Below are positions 1 through 8,463 of a DNA stretch of 55,707 nt, piece by piece (the stretch's first letter is position 1; each line of letters opens with the position of its first letter). This stretch comes from Rhodanobacter fulvus Jip2 (GTDB lineage Bacteria; Pseudomonadota; Gammaproteobacteria; Xanthomonadales; Rhodanobacteraceae): contig NZ_AJXU01000026.1 in the NCBI RefSeq assembly GCF_000264315.1, forward strand, positions 1-55,707, given 5' to 3'. The translations under genes and the position numbers were made by a program. Below the pieces are notes generated by a model. That model made no database searches. It was not told where the DNA came from and saw only the letters and a list, made by a program, of their open reading frames with translations.

Positions 1-1219
1 GTCGATTGTTCAAAAGCGTCTTTTGGACGTTTTCCGACTTGGTGAATCGGTCACGAAAATAGGCGCTCTGATTCCACGTGATTCCCTTGTGCCGAGTCAG
101 ATTTATTAACGCAGGTGCGAGGGCGGCAACACCTATCAGCGTGACGACTATGGCTTCCTTCTTGACAAATATTATCTGGATGAAAAGCAAGGAGAAGATG
201 GTCTGCCATACCCACCACTTGATGGCGTAGTACGGGAACATATGATTTGGCATTATCAGGTATGGCGCCATGAGGCCCCCTATAATGAGGGCGATAAGCA
301 GTGTCTCCTTCCATTTTTTCAAAAATACCAAAGAGGCCAGTGTGGTGGTCACGTAGAACACGCTGAGAACTCTGATGTGTCTGCCTTCATCGAGAAAATA
401 GAGTAGTGCCACCTTAGCCATGCTGAAGGGGTTCAGCGTCATGAAATACGGGCTTTTTGCATGCTCTATCGGATCGATGAAGGATCGCCCCGGGATAATT
501 AGTTTATTGAAGGCAACAAAAAATATAAGCAACAGCGCCGTTGATGATAGAAGCCACCTGTGGGCGTAAAGCTTCTTTTTCCATTCGACGTCTCTGTATA
601 TATACCATCCGAGAAGAAATATTGGAGGAAGAATAAAATCTTCTTTTGCGAATATGGAGAGCGCGTATAGCAATACAAAAATTGCTGCCGTCGAAGATTT
701 TCGATTGCGATCCCATAGCGACAAGGCAATCAGCGCGAGACCCCCAAAAAACATGGAGATCGTTCCGACAATCGTTTCCAGCTTGTATACGCCGCCAATG
801 AGTCCTGGGTTTGTAATAAGTAGCACCCAGGCAGCTAGAAACGTGATGACGTGAATTCTGACCTTGAATATAGATTCAACAACTTTTGATATCGATATAA
901 AATAGACGATAATCGAAATATGCTGTAACGGATAGATAATATATTTGGCTTGACCATCAAAGAAAATCTTTGCCAATATGGTTTGTAAATATACATACAA
1001 TTCAGATATCGGACGGGAGTGGATTATATATTGCATGAGGCCACCGTCAGTTCTCGTTACGGTGGTCACAAAGTAATCAATGCGAAACGTCGGGGTGCCG
1101 ATTATTGGAAGGCCGCAAAAGACAAAATAATATAAGCAGTAAACCGCGACGGCGATGCCTGTGACGACGATTAATTGCTTATTCCACAAACGGTCCGCGG
1201 CGGATGAAGTTGTATTCAT
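1..1219 (-). CDS. Polytopic membrane protein of polysaccharide locus, C-terminus off the window
   Basis: One uninterrupted minus-strand frame of 406 codons runs from an ATG at 1219 to the left edge of the window, so the C-terminus is missing. GAGGTGAG lies about 7-14 bases before the ATG. I read every codon and found no stop. The protein has a short hydrophilic N-terminus, then about ten hydrophobic segments separated by short basic loops, with an acidic extracytoplasmic-looking stretch after the first segment (FRIDYF and following). That layout resembles GT-C glycosyltransferases or O-antigen-locus integral membrane proteins, but I recognise no family motif. The DNA is clearly richer in A+T than the rest of the window, as is common for O-antigen genes acquired by transfer. 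It lies downstream of a GT2 gene on the same strand. Function is unassigned. Confidence 0.75.
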   Translation of the reverse strand, partial: MNTTSSAADRLWNKQLIVVTGIAVAVYCLYYFVFCGLPIIGTPTFRIDYFVTTVTRTDGGLMQYIIHSRPISELYVYLQTILAKIFFDGQAKYIIYPLQHISIIVYFISISKVVESIFKVRIHVITFLAAWVLLITNPGLIGGVYKLETIVGTISMFFGGLALIALSLWDRNRKSSTAAIFVLLYALSIFAKEDFILPPIFLLGWYIYRDVEWKKKLYAHRWLLSSTALLLIFFVAFNKLIIPGRSFIDPIEHAKSPYFMTLNPFSMAKVALLYFLDEGRHIRVLSVFYVTTTLASLVFLKKWKETLLIALIIGGLMAPYLIMPNHMFPYYAIKWWVWQTIFSLLFIQIIFVKKEAIVVTLIGVAALAPALINLTRHKGITWNQSAYFRDRFTKSENVQKTLLNNR

Positions 1220-1354
1220 GTGGAGGCTCACCTCAATCTTTTTAATATGAGAGCAGCAGGGAGTCTTCAATCGCCATGCTTGATCGTTACTCGATTAGAG
1301 AATGTCGTGTGCGGCTGATGCGACGTCGGAGGCGCCGACCCGTGGTTTTTAAAT

Positions 1355-2302
1355 TTAATCGAATGAATTATCGGACTTTTTCCGCAAGCGATAGTGGATC
1401 TTTTCGAGCAATTTTCGATTGGTCGCGATCAGGTCGCCGATAAGTCCCATCATATACAGCAACATGCCGAGCGTGACGCATAGAGAGGCCAAAATTACCG
1501 ATTGTATATGGCCTTCTCCGCCATTACCCAGATAGTAGAAAATAAAGCGCGCGCCAGCGACGAGTCCAATCAGCATGAAGATTGAGCCGATATAGAAAAA
1601 TAGAGTTAATGGTCGATAGATCAAGAACACCCTGAATATGGTCAGCAGCGACCTTTTGACGTAACTAGGAATACTCTTGACCAGGCGCGACGGGCGAAGA
1701 TCACCGTTGGTGCGTATCGGAACAGAGACTATGCGCAGATTACTCTGTCCCGCCTGGATGATAGTTTCCAAGGTATAGGTATAGGCATTGAACACGTTGA
1801 GACGCATGGCCGCCTCGCGCGATATGGCCCGAAAGCCGCTGGGTGCATCGACCACATCGGTCTTACTGGCCATACGTACCGCCCAGCTGCCCAGTCGTTG
1901 CAACTTTTTCTTGATCCAGGAGAAGTGCTCGGTCTCGTCTATTGGGCGAGTGCCGATGACGATGTCGGCTTCGTGCGCCAATACGGGTTCAGTGAGCTTG
2001 GGAATGTCGGCGCCGCAGTACTGGTTGTCTGCGTCAGTGTTGACAATTACGTCGGCGCCCAGCTGCAGGCACGCATCGAGCCCGGACATGAAGCCAACCG
2101 CCAGGCCCCGGTTTACCGGATGGCGCACGACATGGTGGACACCGTTCTGGCGCGCGACCTCTGCCGTATTGTCGGTTGAGCCGTCGTCGATGATCAGCCA
2201 TTCCACCGTGTCGAAGCCGACGACTTCACGGGGCAGGTCAGCCAACGCGATAGCCAGTGTCTCGGACTCATTGAGGCAGGGGATCTGGATGATGAGTTTC
2301 AT
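1355..2302 (-). CDS. GT2 family glycosyltransferase, polyprenyl-phosphate (DPM1/GtrB-like) type
   Basis: This 315-residue protein starts with MKLIIQIPCLNE. The start at 2302 has AAGGTG 6-11 bases upstream; a longer upstream frame has a low-complexity, unrelated N-terminus. The GT-A domain covers about residues 1-225, with DDGSTDN near 39-45 and the metal/nucleotide-binding DAD at 90-92. Two membrane helices follow at about 235-260 and 270-292, then a basic tail. This matches dolichol/undecaprenyl-phosphate sugar transferases, which charge a lipid carrier at the inner membrane face. The expected role is to supply a lipid-linked sugar for the O-antigen or a modification of it, possibly used by the adjacent membrane protein. 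The sugar donor cannot be read from the sequence. Confidence 0.85.
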   Translation of the reverse strand: MKLIIQIPCLNESETLAIALADLPREVVGFDTVEWLIIDDGSTDNTAEVARQNGVHHVVRHPVNRGLAVGFMSGLDACLQLGADVIVNTDADNQYCGADIPKLTEPVLAHEADIVIGTRPIDETEHFSWIKKKLQRLGSWAVRMASKTDVVDAPSGFRAISREAAMRLNVFNAYTYTLETIIQAGQSNLRIVSVPIRTNGDLRPSRLVKSIPSYVKRSLLTIFRVFLIYRPLTLFFYIGSIFMLIGLVAGARFIFYYLGNGGEGHIQSVILASLCVTLGMLLYMMGLIGDLIATNRKLLEKIHYRLRKKSDNSFD

Positions 2303-2533
2303 GGGTTCACCTTGATGCTTGAGTGTCGTTCGGTTCGAAACAGGTTCTGCATCGTTCTGTTGTTGGATGGCGTGATCTTCACGCCTCTCGTGTTTCTCCG
2401 CTTGCCGCTGATCGGCTTGTGACATTGCGGCGGTTGCTGGGCAAAAGGTGAGTCTGGTCCTGGTGATTTATCTTCGCCTCAAATGGACTTGGGCGAATGG
2501 ATTTTCCGGTTATGCATGCAGCTCAGTGATCGA

Positions 2534-3490
2534 CTAGTTGCCGGGTCGGCGCAGCATGAACATGCTGCCCAACGCAAAGTTCAACAGATCACCCAGTGTG
2601 GTGGCGATGCGCAACGTCACCACGACTAGTACTACGTCGACAGGTGCCATGACGCCGCTTAGCCAGGCACTGAGCAGGGCTTCACGGATGCCAAGTCCCG
2701 CCGGTGCTCCCGGTGCGACAAAACCAAGTATCCAACTGCTCGCAAATGCACCTACGAAGAACAGTACGCCAGGAACCTGCGAAGCCGGGTCGGCCAGCGC
2801 GTGCGCGACCAGCCACAGGCCGGCACCGATCATCACAAAGCTGCTGGCATAAAGCGCGTAGCAGGCGACGACCGTAGCGGGGTCGAGGTGAAGACGCGTG
2901 AGTCCGGATTCTTCCTCCGCGCGTTGACCTCCCCTCAGGCGGCCCAACAAGACAGCGAAACGTGGCGCCAGCCACAGGGCTGCGACCGCAAAGGCAGTGA
3001 CGGCCGCCAGCAGTGGCAGCCGATATTCAGTGATTTTCCACGTCAGCAGGGCGGCGGGTGGCGACCACAGGAGCGTAAGAGCACCGATGTGTGCGCTTGC
3101 GACGAGCGCCAGCAGCAGTTCGTAAGCTACGGAAAAGACGGCCGCGGGCAGCTGCACGTTGGCTCCACGTGCGAGCGCGATACGGCCAATATGCTGAGCC
3201 ACGTTACCTGGAAGGTATTTGCCGAATTGCGTCGTGGCGAGAATGGGGAGCAGGCGGCCGAACCTGGCGGGCTGATTCATGGATCGAAGGAGCAGTGTCC
3301 AGGCAATCGCCGTTGTAATGATGGACGAAGCGTAAAGCAGTGTCAGGGAGGCTCCCGCAAGCATCACCTTGCCGTCGAGCAGGGCGGATAAATCCTTGCC
3401 GGCAAGCGCCTGGTGGGCGTACAGCACGAAATACGCGCCGGCTGCGAGCGCCAGCAGAATACCGAGGGCCTTGAAAATGTGTTTCATCAT
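2534..3490 (-). CDS. Lysylphosphatidylglycerol synthase TM-region / UPF0104-like membrane protein (putative flippase)
   Basis: The 318-residue protein has about eight hydrophobic helices. It carries the family hallmark TTQFGKYLPGNVAQHIGR near residues 87-104 and a glycine/proline-rich PGAPAGLGIREA segment near 260, typical of LPG_synthase_TM (YbhN/AglD-like) proteins. Members are membrane proteins often found in polysaccharide loci and proposed to act in lipid-linked sugar transport or modification. The start is MMKH, so 3490 and 3487 are equally possible. It is on the same strand as the epimerase gene upstream (79-base gap) and the GT2 gene downstream. The transport role is inferred from family and context only. 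Confidence 0.8.
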   Translation of the reverse strand: MMKHIFKALGILLALAAGAYFVLYAHQALAGKDLSALLDGKVMLAGASLTLLYASSIITTAIAWTLLLRSMNQPARFGRLLPILATTQFGKYLPGNVAQHIGRIALARGANVQLPAAVFSVAYELLLALVASAHIGALTLLWSPPAALLTWKITEYRLPLLAAVTAFAVAALWLAPRFAVLLGRLRGGQRAEEESGLTRLHLDPATVVACYALYASSFVMIGAGLWLVAHALADPASQVPGVLFFVGAFASSWILGFVAPGAPAGLGIREALLSAWLSGVMAPVDVVLVVVTLRIATTLGDLLNFALGSMFMLRRPGN

Positions 3491-3568
3491 CGGGCGCGTT
3501 GCTGCCGGTTGGCATGAGATGGAGCCGCAACATGAGCGCCTGCGAGTGGACAGTCGGTAACACGATGC

Positions 3569-4495
3569 TCAGTGGGTCGCACGGCGGAAGCGCTCCCATG
3601 TTTGCCTGAGCCCGGCTTCCAGCGATGTTCGGTGGTGCCACCCATGTGCCTGTGCCGCCAAGGTGGGATCCATGGCGATGCAGGAGGCATCAACCGCCCG
3701 TCCGGGTTCGTAACTGCGTTGCAGCGGCTGGCCGGCAACGGATTCCATGATGCCAAAGAGCTCGTTGAGGCTGACGCTTGTTCCACTGCAGGCGTTGAAG
3801 GTACGCGCCCCTGCCGGCATCGGGTTGGTCAGCACAAGTGCGCACAGCTCGACCAGGTCATCAATGTAGACGTAGTCGCGTTGCGCGGATCCGTCGCCCC
3901 ACACGTGCAGTGTCTCGCCGCGCAACATCGTGCCGAACGCCGCGGGAATCACACCGAATCCCTTACGCTCCGGCTGACCGGGGCCATAGACATTGGATGG
4001 GCGCAGGATGGTCGCCTTGCCGCCGGACTGGCTGCACCAGGCCGCGATGAACGTCTCGGAGGCCAGCTTGGTTGCGCCATGGTACGAGCGCGGCTGAAGC
4101 CGCGCCGATTCGCTGGACGGCTGCGTGGTCGTATCGGCGTATAGCGACCCTCCTGAAGACATGTACAGCAAGTCGACCTGCGGATGCTCGTGGAGAGCCT
4201 GTAACAAAGCGGCAGTGAGATGGAGGTTGGTTTCGACCTCATGCAGCGGTCGTGCGGCAGAGGTACCGGGCGTGGATGTCGTCGCCAGATGCACGACGGC
4301 CCGGCTGCGTTGCAGCAGCGAGTCGAGTTGTTGGGGCTCGCGGAAGTCGCCGATCACCGGCTCGATCAGCGCATGGTGGGGGACGTCGCCGCTTCGGCTT
4401 ACCGCGATCACCGGTATCCCTTGCTCTGCCAAGGATCGGGTGAGGTTGCGGCCAATGAACCCGCTGGCACCGAGAACCAGAATGGAATCAGCCAC
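3569..4495 (-). CDS. NAD-dependent epimerase/dehydratase, extended SDR
   Basis: The 308-residue protein begins at a GTG at 4495 with GGAGAT upstream. It overlaps the stop of the preceding glycosyltransferase gene (GTGGCTGA), which indicates coupling. An upstream ATG at 4573 would add an unlike N-terminus. The Rossmann motif GASGFIG lies at residues 9-15. The SDR active-site pattern is a serine pair (MSSGG) followed by YHGATK, with the Y and K as catalytic pair. RPSNVYGPGQ and QRDYVYIDDL are typical of GalE/UDP-glucuronate epimerase-like sugar-nucleotide enzymes. It probably makes an activated sugar for the neighbouring transferases; the substrate is not evident. Confidence 0.88.
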   Translation of the reverse strand: MADSILVLGASGFIGRNLTRSLAEQGIPVIAVSRSGDVPHHALIEPVIGDFREPQQLDSLLQRSRAVVHLATTSTPGTSAARPLHEVETNLHLTAALLQALHEHPQVDLLYMSSGGSLYADTTTQPSSESARLQPRSYHGATKLASETFIAAWCSQSGGKATILRPSNVYGPGQPERKGFGVIPAAFGTMLRGETLHVWGDGSAQRDYVYIDDLVELCALVLTNPMPAGARTFNACSGTSVSLNELFGIMESVAGQPLQRSYEPGRAVDASCIAMDPTLAAQAHGWHHRTSLEAGLRQTWERFRRATH

Positions 4496-5609
4496 CGTGC
4501 GTATCTCCGCGCAGGCGGTTGTAGACCCGGATATAGCGTTGCGCGCAGTCGTCCCATGTGCCCAATTCGTCATTCACTCGACGGCGTGCAGCTTCTCCGA
4601 ATTGCTGATTGGTCGCCGCATCCTCCAGGCGTGCAAGCGCATCGCCATAGCTTTGCGGTGAGTCGCACAACAAGCCGGTTTCCCCATCGGTGACTACCGT
4701 AGCGTGCGCAGGCATCCGCGACGCGATGATCGGCATGCCCGCAGCCATCGCTTCCAGCATGACTTGGGGGCGCCCTTCCGCATGGCGGCTCAACGTGATG
4801 AGTCCGCAGGCTTGCGGAAACCATTCCCTGGCGAGCTGTTCCGGCGCGGCCGGGCCGTGATAGTGCACCCACGACGGCACGTCGATGGTCTGTTCCATTG
4901 GACCAAAGAGGTGTAGTTCCCGCGACCCGTCTTCAAAGAGCGAGCGGGACCATTCGAACAGAGGCCCCATCTTTTCCGCAGTGAGGCGGGCGACAACCAG
5001 CCACCTTTTCGGACTCTGGTCCAGAGGTTTGCGTTGTATCGCGTACCAGACCGGATCAATGCCGAACGAGATTGGCTGGATCTCGGCAATATCGCCAAAG
5101 GCCCGCTGCAACGGTTCGCACATCCATTCGGCATTGGGACAGATGGCTACCCGCCGGTGGCGCATTACACGTCGCAACAGCGGCCGCATGAATGGAAGCC
5201 CGAGCAAACGCAGATCATTACCTAGAACAGTGATCAGTGCGGGCTTGCCATCGCGCGGCAACGGCAGAGCCGATTGCAACCAGTTGATGTGGTAGACATC
5301 GACATCGCGCTGCCGCCTGTATGCCGCGGCCAGTATCCGCAGCAGGCGAACGGGCGAAAGCAGGGCGCGCACGCCGCCGCTGCGCATCATGTGCGAGATG
5401 CCGCCGAGATCGACGAGCTTGCCCAGCCAATCACTGTCCGATCGTGTGGTTGCTTTTGCGGCGCCTTCAGGCAATTCGCCGGGCGGCGCCCATACGTTCA
5501 GCTCGATCGAAGGGGCGCGAGCAAGACCGAACACCATGTTCCTGATGAACACGCCGCGGTATCCGGCTGCATCGCGCGGATACATGGTGCTGACGAAAAA
5601 GACCTTCAT
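4488..5609 (-). CDS. Glycosyltransferase family 4 (GT-B fold)
   Basis: The 373-residue protein starts at an ATG at 5609 that overlaps the stop of the methyltransferase gene (ATGA). The longer frame up to 5816 is unrelated sequence. The start [11 protein letters not shown] and the later segments KRWLVVARLTAEKM and HAEGRPQVMLEAMAAGMPIIAS fit GT4 enzymes; the glutamate-containing motif near the end contacts the nucleotide sugar. It is expected to transfer a sugar to a lipid-linked glycan on the cytoplasmic side of the inner membrane. Translational coupling on both sides places it in one operon with the epimerase and methyltransferase. Donor and acceptor are unknown. Confidence 0.88.
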   Translation of the reverse strand: MKVFFVSTMYPRDAAGYRGVFIRNMVFGLARAPSIELNVWAPPGELPEGAAKATTRSDSDWLGKLVDLGGISHMMRSGGVRALLSPVRLLRILAAAYRRQRDVDVYHINWLQSALPLPRDGKPALITVLGNDLRLLGLPFMRPLLRRVMRHRRVAICPNAEWMCEPLQRAFGDIAEIQPISFGIDPVWYAIQRKPLDQSPKRWLVVARLTAEKMGPLFEWSRSLFEDGSRELHLFGPMEQTIDVPSWVHYHGPAAPEQLAREWFPQACGLITLSRHAEGRPQVMLEAMAAGMPIIASRMPAHATVVTDGETGLLCDSPQSYGDALARLEDAATNQQFGEAARRRVNDELGTWDDCAQRYIRVYNRLRGDTHGG

Positions 5610-6343
5610 GTTGCGGACCCATCGCCAGTCGCCGATTCCGCGCCCTTGCGGAGTTCCAGGGAATGCCCGGTGGCAATGTTTTTCCAGTCCGGCCATAGCT
5701 GCGACATCAACCAGGTCACCGCATTGGTAAGAACGATCGCCAGCAATGCGATGGGTAACAGGAGGATTTTCAGAACGCCCTTCTTGGCATCCACGCCACC
5801 TGCGATAGCGAGACACATGACCAAGCCGGCGGCACGGATCGCATGCCCGGATCGGTGCAGCGAAACGACTTCCAAAGACGCACGTGCCGCATCGCGGCGC
5901 AGACCGAATTCCGTAAATCGCTGGAAGTCGAAAGGCTCGTTGTGAAGAGGGTAAAGAAACGGCATGGAGATCCAGGCCCGGCCACCGGGCCTGAGCACGC
6001 GCGCGATTTCCTTCAACGCAAGCGCCGGATCGGGGACGTGTTCAATGACTTCAAGGCAGACCACACCATCGACGCATTGGTCGGCGATGGGAAGAGTACA
6101 GGCGTCGGCAAAAATGTCCGGGCGGGCATCGTAGAACTCGTTACCGGTTGCCGGATAATCCAGGGCAATGTAATTGACCGCCTTCGGAAGATGGGCCGCA
6201 ATCCATCGGTCGGCGGCGCCTATATCGAGAATGACACCCTTGGCCGTGCTCAGGCCCTGCGGTACCTGGCGTTTGCCCAATAGCCATTGGGGGTGAATGG
6301 GTGTGCGCCTGAGTATCCGCGCGCATTCGTGTAGCAGGCCCAT
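5606..6343 (-). CDS. Class I SAM-dependent methyltransferase with C-terminal hydrophobic segment
   Basis: The 245-residue protein carries methyltransferase motif I as [11 protein letters not shown] near residues 37-47 and the post-motif pattern [15 protein letters not shown], followed by [14 protein letters not shown], typical of Methyltransf_11 enzymes. After about residue 165 there are two hydrophobic stretches (around [10 protein letters not shown] and [13 protein letters not shown]), which could anchor it to the membrane. It is the first gene of the polysaccharide operon reading away from etfA. Its stop overlaps the start of the GT4 gene. A role in O-methylating or capping the glycan, or modifying a lipid-linked intermediate, is inferred from context. 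Confidence 0.82.
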   Translation of the reverse strand: MGLLHECARILRRTPIHPQWLLGKRQVPQGLSTAKGVILDIGAADRWIAAHLPKAVNYIALDYPATGNEFYDARPDIFADACTLPIADQCVDGVVCLEVIEHVPDPALALKEIARVLRPGGRAWISMPFLYPLHNEPFDFQRFTEFGLRRDAARASLEVVSLHRSGHAIRAAGLVMCLAIAGGVDAKKGVLKILLLPIALLAIVLTNAVTWLMSQLWPDWKNIATGHSLELRKGAESATGDGSAT

Positions 6344-6547
6344 CAGAGGATCTCCTTTGGGAGGTTCGCTGCTGCGCCTGCCCGAACTGGCACGGCGAAG
6401 ACACGCAAAGAAGTCGATCCTCGCGGTACGAGACCGTGTTGCTCCATTTATATTTCCCGAACCTGGATGGAATGAGCGCTAATGCTAAACCATCGCTCAG
6501 CCCGAGGCGTGATCGGCCGCCTGGAGTGCTGAAGCGGCCTCGACCGC

Positions 6548-7492
6548 TCAGCCCAGCGCCGCTTCCAGCTCCGGAATGATCTTGAACAGATCCCCCACCA
6601 GTCCGAAGTCCGCCACCTCGAAGATCGGCGCCTCGCCATCCTTGTTGATGGCCACGATGGTGCCGGCGTCCTTGATGCCGGTGAGGTGCTGGATGGCGCC
6701 GGAGATGCCGATGGCCATGTACAGCTCGGGGGCGATGATCTTGCCGGTCTGGCCGACCTGCATTTCGTTGGGGCAGTAGCCGGCGTCGACGGCGGCGCGC
6801 GAGGCGCCGACGGCGGCGCCGATCTTGTCGGCGAATTTGTAGATGATGTCGAAGTTCTCCTTCGAGCCGACGCCACGGCCGCCGGAAACGACCTTGCTGG
6901 CGCTTTGCAGGTCGGGGCGGTCGCTGCTGCCCTGGTTCAGTTCCACGAAGCGGGTGTGGGTGGGCAGCGGAACGTCGATGGCCAGTGCTTCGACCGGCGC
7001 GGTGTTGGTGCCCGAGGCGGCCGCCGACCACGAGGCGGTGCGGATGGTGGCGACCACGGTGTGGTTGGCGTCGGCTTCGACGGTGATGATGGCGTTGCCG
7101 GCGTAGATGGGGCGCTTGAACGTGTGGGCCGCCTCCACGCTCATCACGTCGCTGACCTGGGCCACGCCCAGCAGCGCGGCCACGCGCGGGGCGACGTCCT
7201 TGCCGAACGTGGTGGAGGGCGCGAACACGTGGCTGTAGCCATCGGCGGCCTTGGCGATCTGCGGTGCCAGCATGGCGGCCAGCGGATGGGCGTTTTCCGG
7301 CCTGGTGACGGTCAGCACGCGGTTCACGCCTTCGATCTTCGCGGCTTCCGCGGCGACGGCGTCGGGCGCGTCGGACAGGACCAGCACGTCGATGGCCTCG
7401 CCCTTTACGGCAGCGGCGGCGCTGACGGCGCGCGCGGTGGAGGCGTTGAGTTTGCCGCCCAGATGTTCGGCGATAACCAGAATCTTGCTCAT
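6548..7492 (-). CDS. etfA: Electron transfer flavoprotein alpha subunit
   Basis: The 314-residue protein (start [16 protein letters not shown] upstream) matches the usual ETF-alpha length. The N-terminal domain takes part in the heterodimer. The C-terminal FAD-binding domain shows [54 protein letters not shown] and the AINKD segment, all signatures of EtfA. The protein accepts electrons from acyl-CoA dehydrogenases such as FadE (40454-42946) and passes them to ETF-QO (13645-15252). It lies downstream of etfB, separated by a REP element. In Xanthomonas, etfA marks one border of the LPS locus, and the same arrangement is seen here. Confidence 0.97.
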   Translation of the reverse strand: MSKILVIAEHLGGKLNASTARAVSAAAAVKGEAIDVLVLSDAPDAVAAEAAKIEGVNRVLTVTRPENAHPLAAMLAPQIAKAADGYSHVFAPSTTFGKDVAPRVAALLGVAQVSDVMSVEAAHTFKRPIYAGNAIITVEADANHTVVATIRTASWSAAASGTNTAPVEALAIDVPLPTHTRFVELNQGSSDRPDLQSASKVVSGGRGVGSKENFDIIYKFADKIGAAVGASRAAVDAGYCPNEMQVGQTGKIIAPELYMAIGISGAIQHLTGIKDAGTIVAINKDGEAPIFEVADFGLVGDLFKIIPELEAALG

Positions 7493-7519
7493 GTCGGTGC
7501 GTTCCTTTTGCTTCTTCAC

Positions 7520-7595
7520 TGTGGGAGCGACTTCAGTCGCGACGCTTTAGTCGTATGAGATGAATAAGAGCATCGCGGCTGAAGCCGCTCCCACA
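7520..7595. repeat. REP-type palindromic pair between etfB and etfA
   Basis: Two imperfect palindromes face each other. The left arm GTGGGAGCGACTTCAGTCGC contains the stem GCGACT-TC-AGTCGC. The right arm contains GCGGCT-GA-AGCCGC and ends GCTCCCAC, the complement of the left arm's outer end. The same element recurs at 19987-20065. This is the paired-REP (BIME-like) organisation known in Pseudomonas and Xanthomonadales. It may stabilise mRNA ends or attenuate transcription between etfB and etfA. No RAYT transposase gene is in the window. Confidence 0.85.
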
Positions 7596-7615
7596 GGAGC
7601 GGTGCGGAATGAGGG

Positions 7616-8362
7616 TTACAGCAGGCCTTTCTGCTTCAATGCCGCAACCAGCTCGGCGGCGTCTTTCACCATCACGCCCTTGCTGCGCTTGGCCGGCGCG
7701 GCGTAGTGGGTGGTCTTCAGATGGTCGTGTGCCTCTACGCCGAGTGAGCCGAATTCGATCAGGTCGATCGGCTTGGACTTGGCTTTCATGATGTCGGGCA
7801 GCTTGATGAAGCGCGGCTCGTTGAGGCGCAGGTCGGTGGTGATCACGGCGGGCAGTTCGGCCTCGATCACTTCCAGGCCGGCATCGACTTCGCGCGTTAC
7901 CGTGGCCTTGCCGTCGGCGATCTCCACTTTGCCGGCAAACGTAGCCTGCGGACGATCCCACAATGCCGCCAGCATCTGGCCGGTCTGGTTGGCGTCGTCG
8001 TCGATGGCCTGCTTGCCCAGGATTACCAGGCCGGGCTGCTCCTTTTCGATCAGCTTCAGGAAAACACGGGCGGCGGTCAGCGGTTGCACCGCGTCCTCGG
8101 TGGTCACATGGATGGCGCGGTTGGCGCCCATGGCGAGGCCATTGCGCAGGTGGGCGGTGAGGTTGGCCGGGCCGATGCCGACCACGATCACTTCCTCGGC
8201 AACGCCTTTCTCGCGCAGGCGCAGGGCTTCTTCCAGCGCAATGTCGTCGAACGGATTGGCGGACAGCTTGACGCCATCGGTAACCACACCACTGCCGTCG
8301 GGTTTGACCTGGATGCGCACGTTGTAATCCACGACGCGCTTGTAGCCGACCAGAATTTTCAT
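7616..8362 (-). CDS. etfB: Electron transfer flavoprotein beta subunit
   Basis: The 248-residue protein starts MKILVGYKRVVDYNVRI at 8362, with AGGAAA upstream. The longer frame to 8524 is spurious. Length and sequence fit ETF-beta: NPFDDIALEEALRLREKG near the N-terminus, VVGIGPANLTAHLRNGLAMGANRAIHV, and the AMP-binding signature region LGKQAIDDDANQTGQMLAALW. The C-terminal tail reads MVKDAAELVAAL. It forms the soluble heterodimeric electron carrier with EtfA. The etfB-etfA order is the usual operon order. Confidence 0.97.
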   Translation of the reverse strand: MKILVGYKRVVDYNVRIQVKPDGSGVVTDGVKLSANPFDDIALEEALRLREKGVAEEVIVVGIGPANLTAHLRNGLAMGANRAIHVTTEDAVQPLTAARVFLKLIEKEQPGLVILGKQAIDDDANQTGQMLAALWDRPQATFAGKVEIADGKATVTREVDAGLEVIEAELPAVITTDLRLNEPRFIKLPDIMKAKSKPIDLIEFGSLGVEAHDHLKTTHYAAPAKRSKGVMVKDAAELVAALKQKGLL

Positions 8363-8463
8363 TTGCGATTTCCTATTAAGCGCCTGCGAGCGCTTGGATT
8401 GCCTAGCAATCGGATATTCTACCCGATGCGAATCAGTTGCCGTTGGGGCGCTGGTGTACCGGT

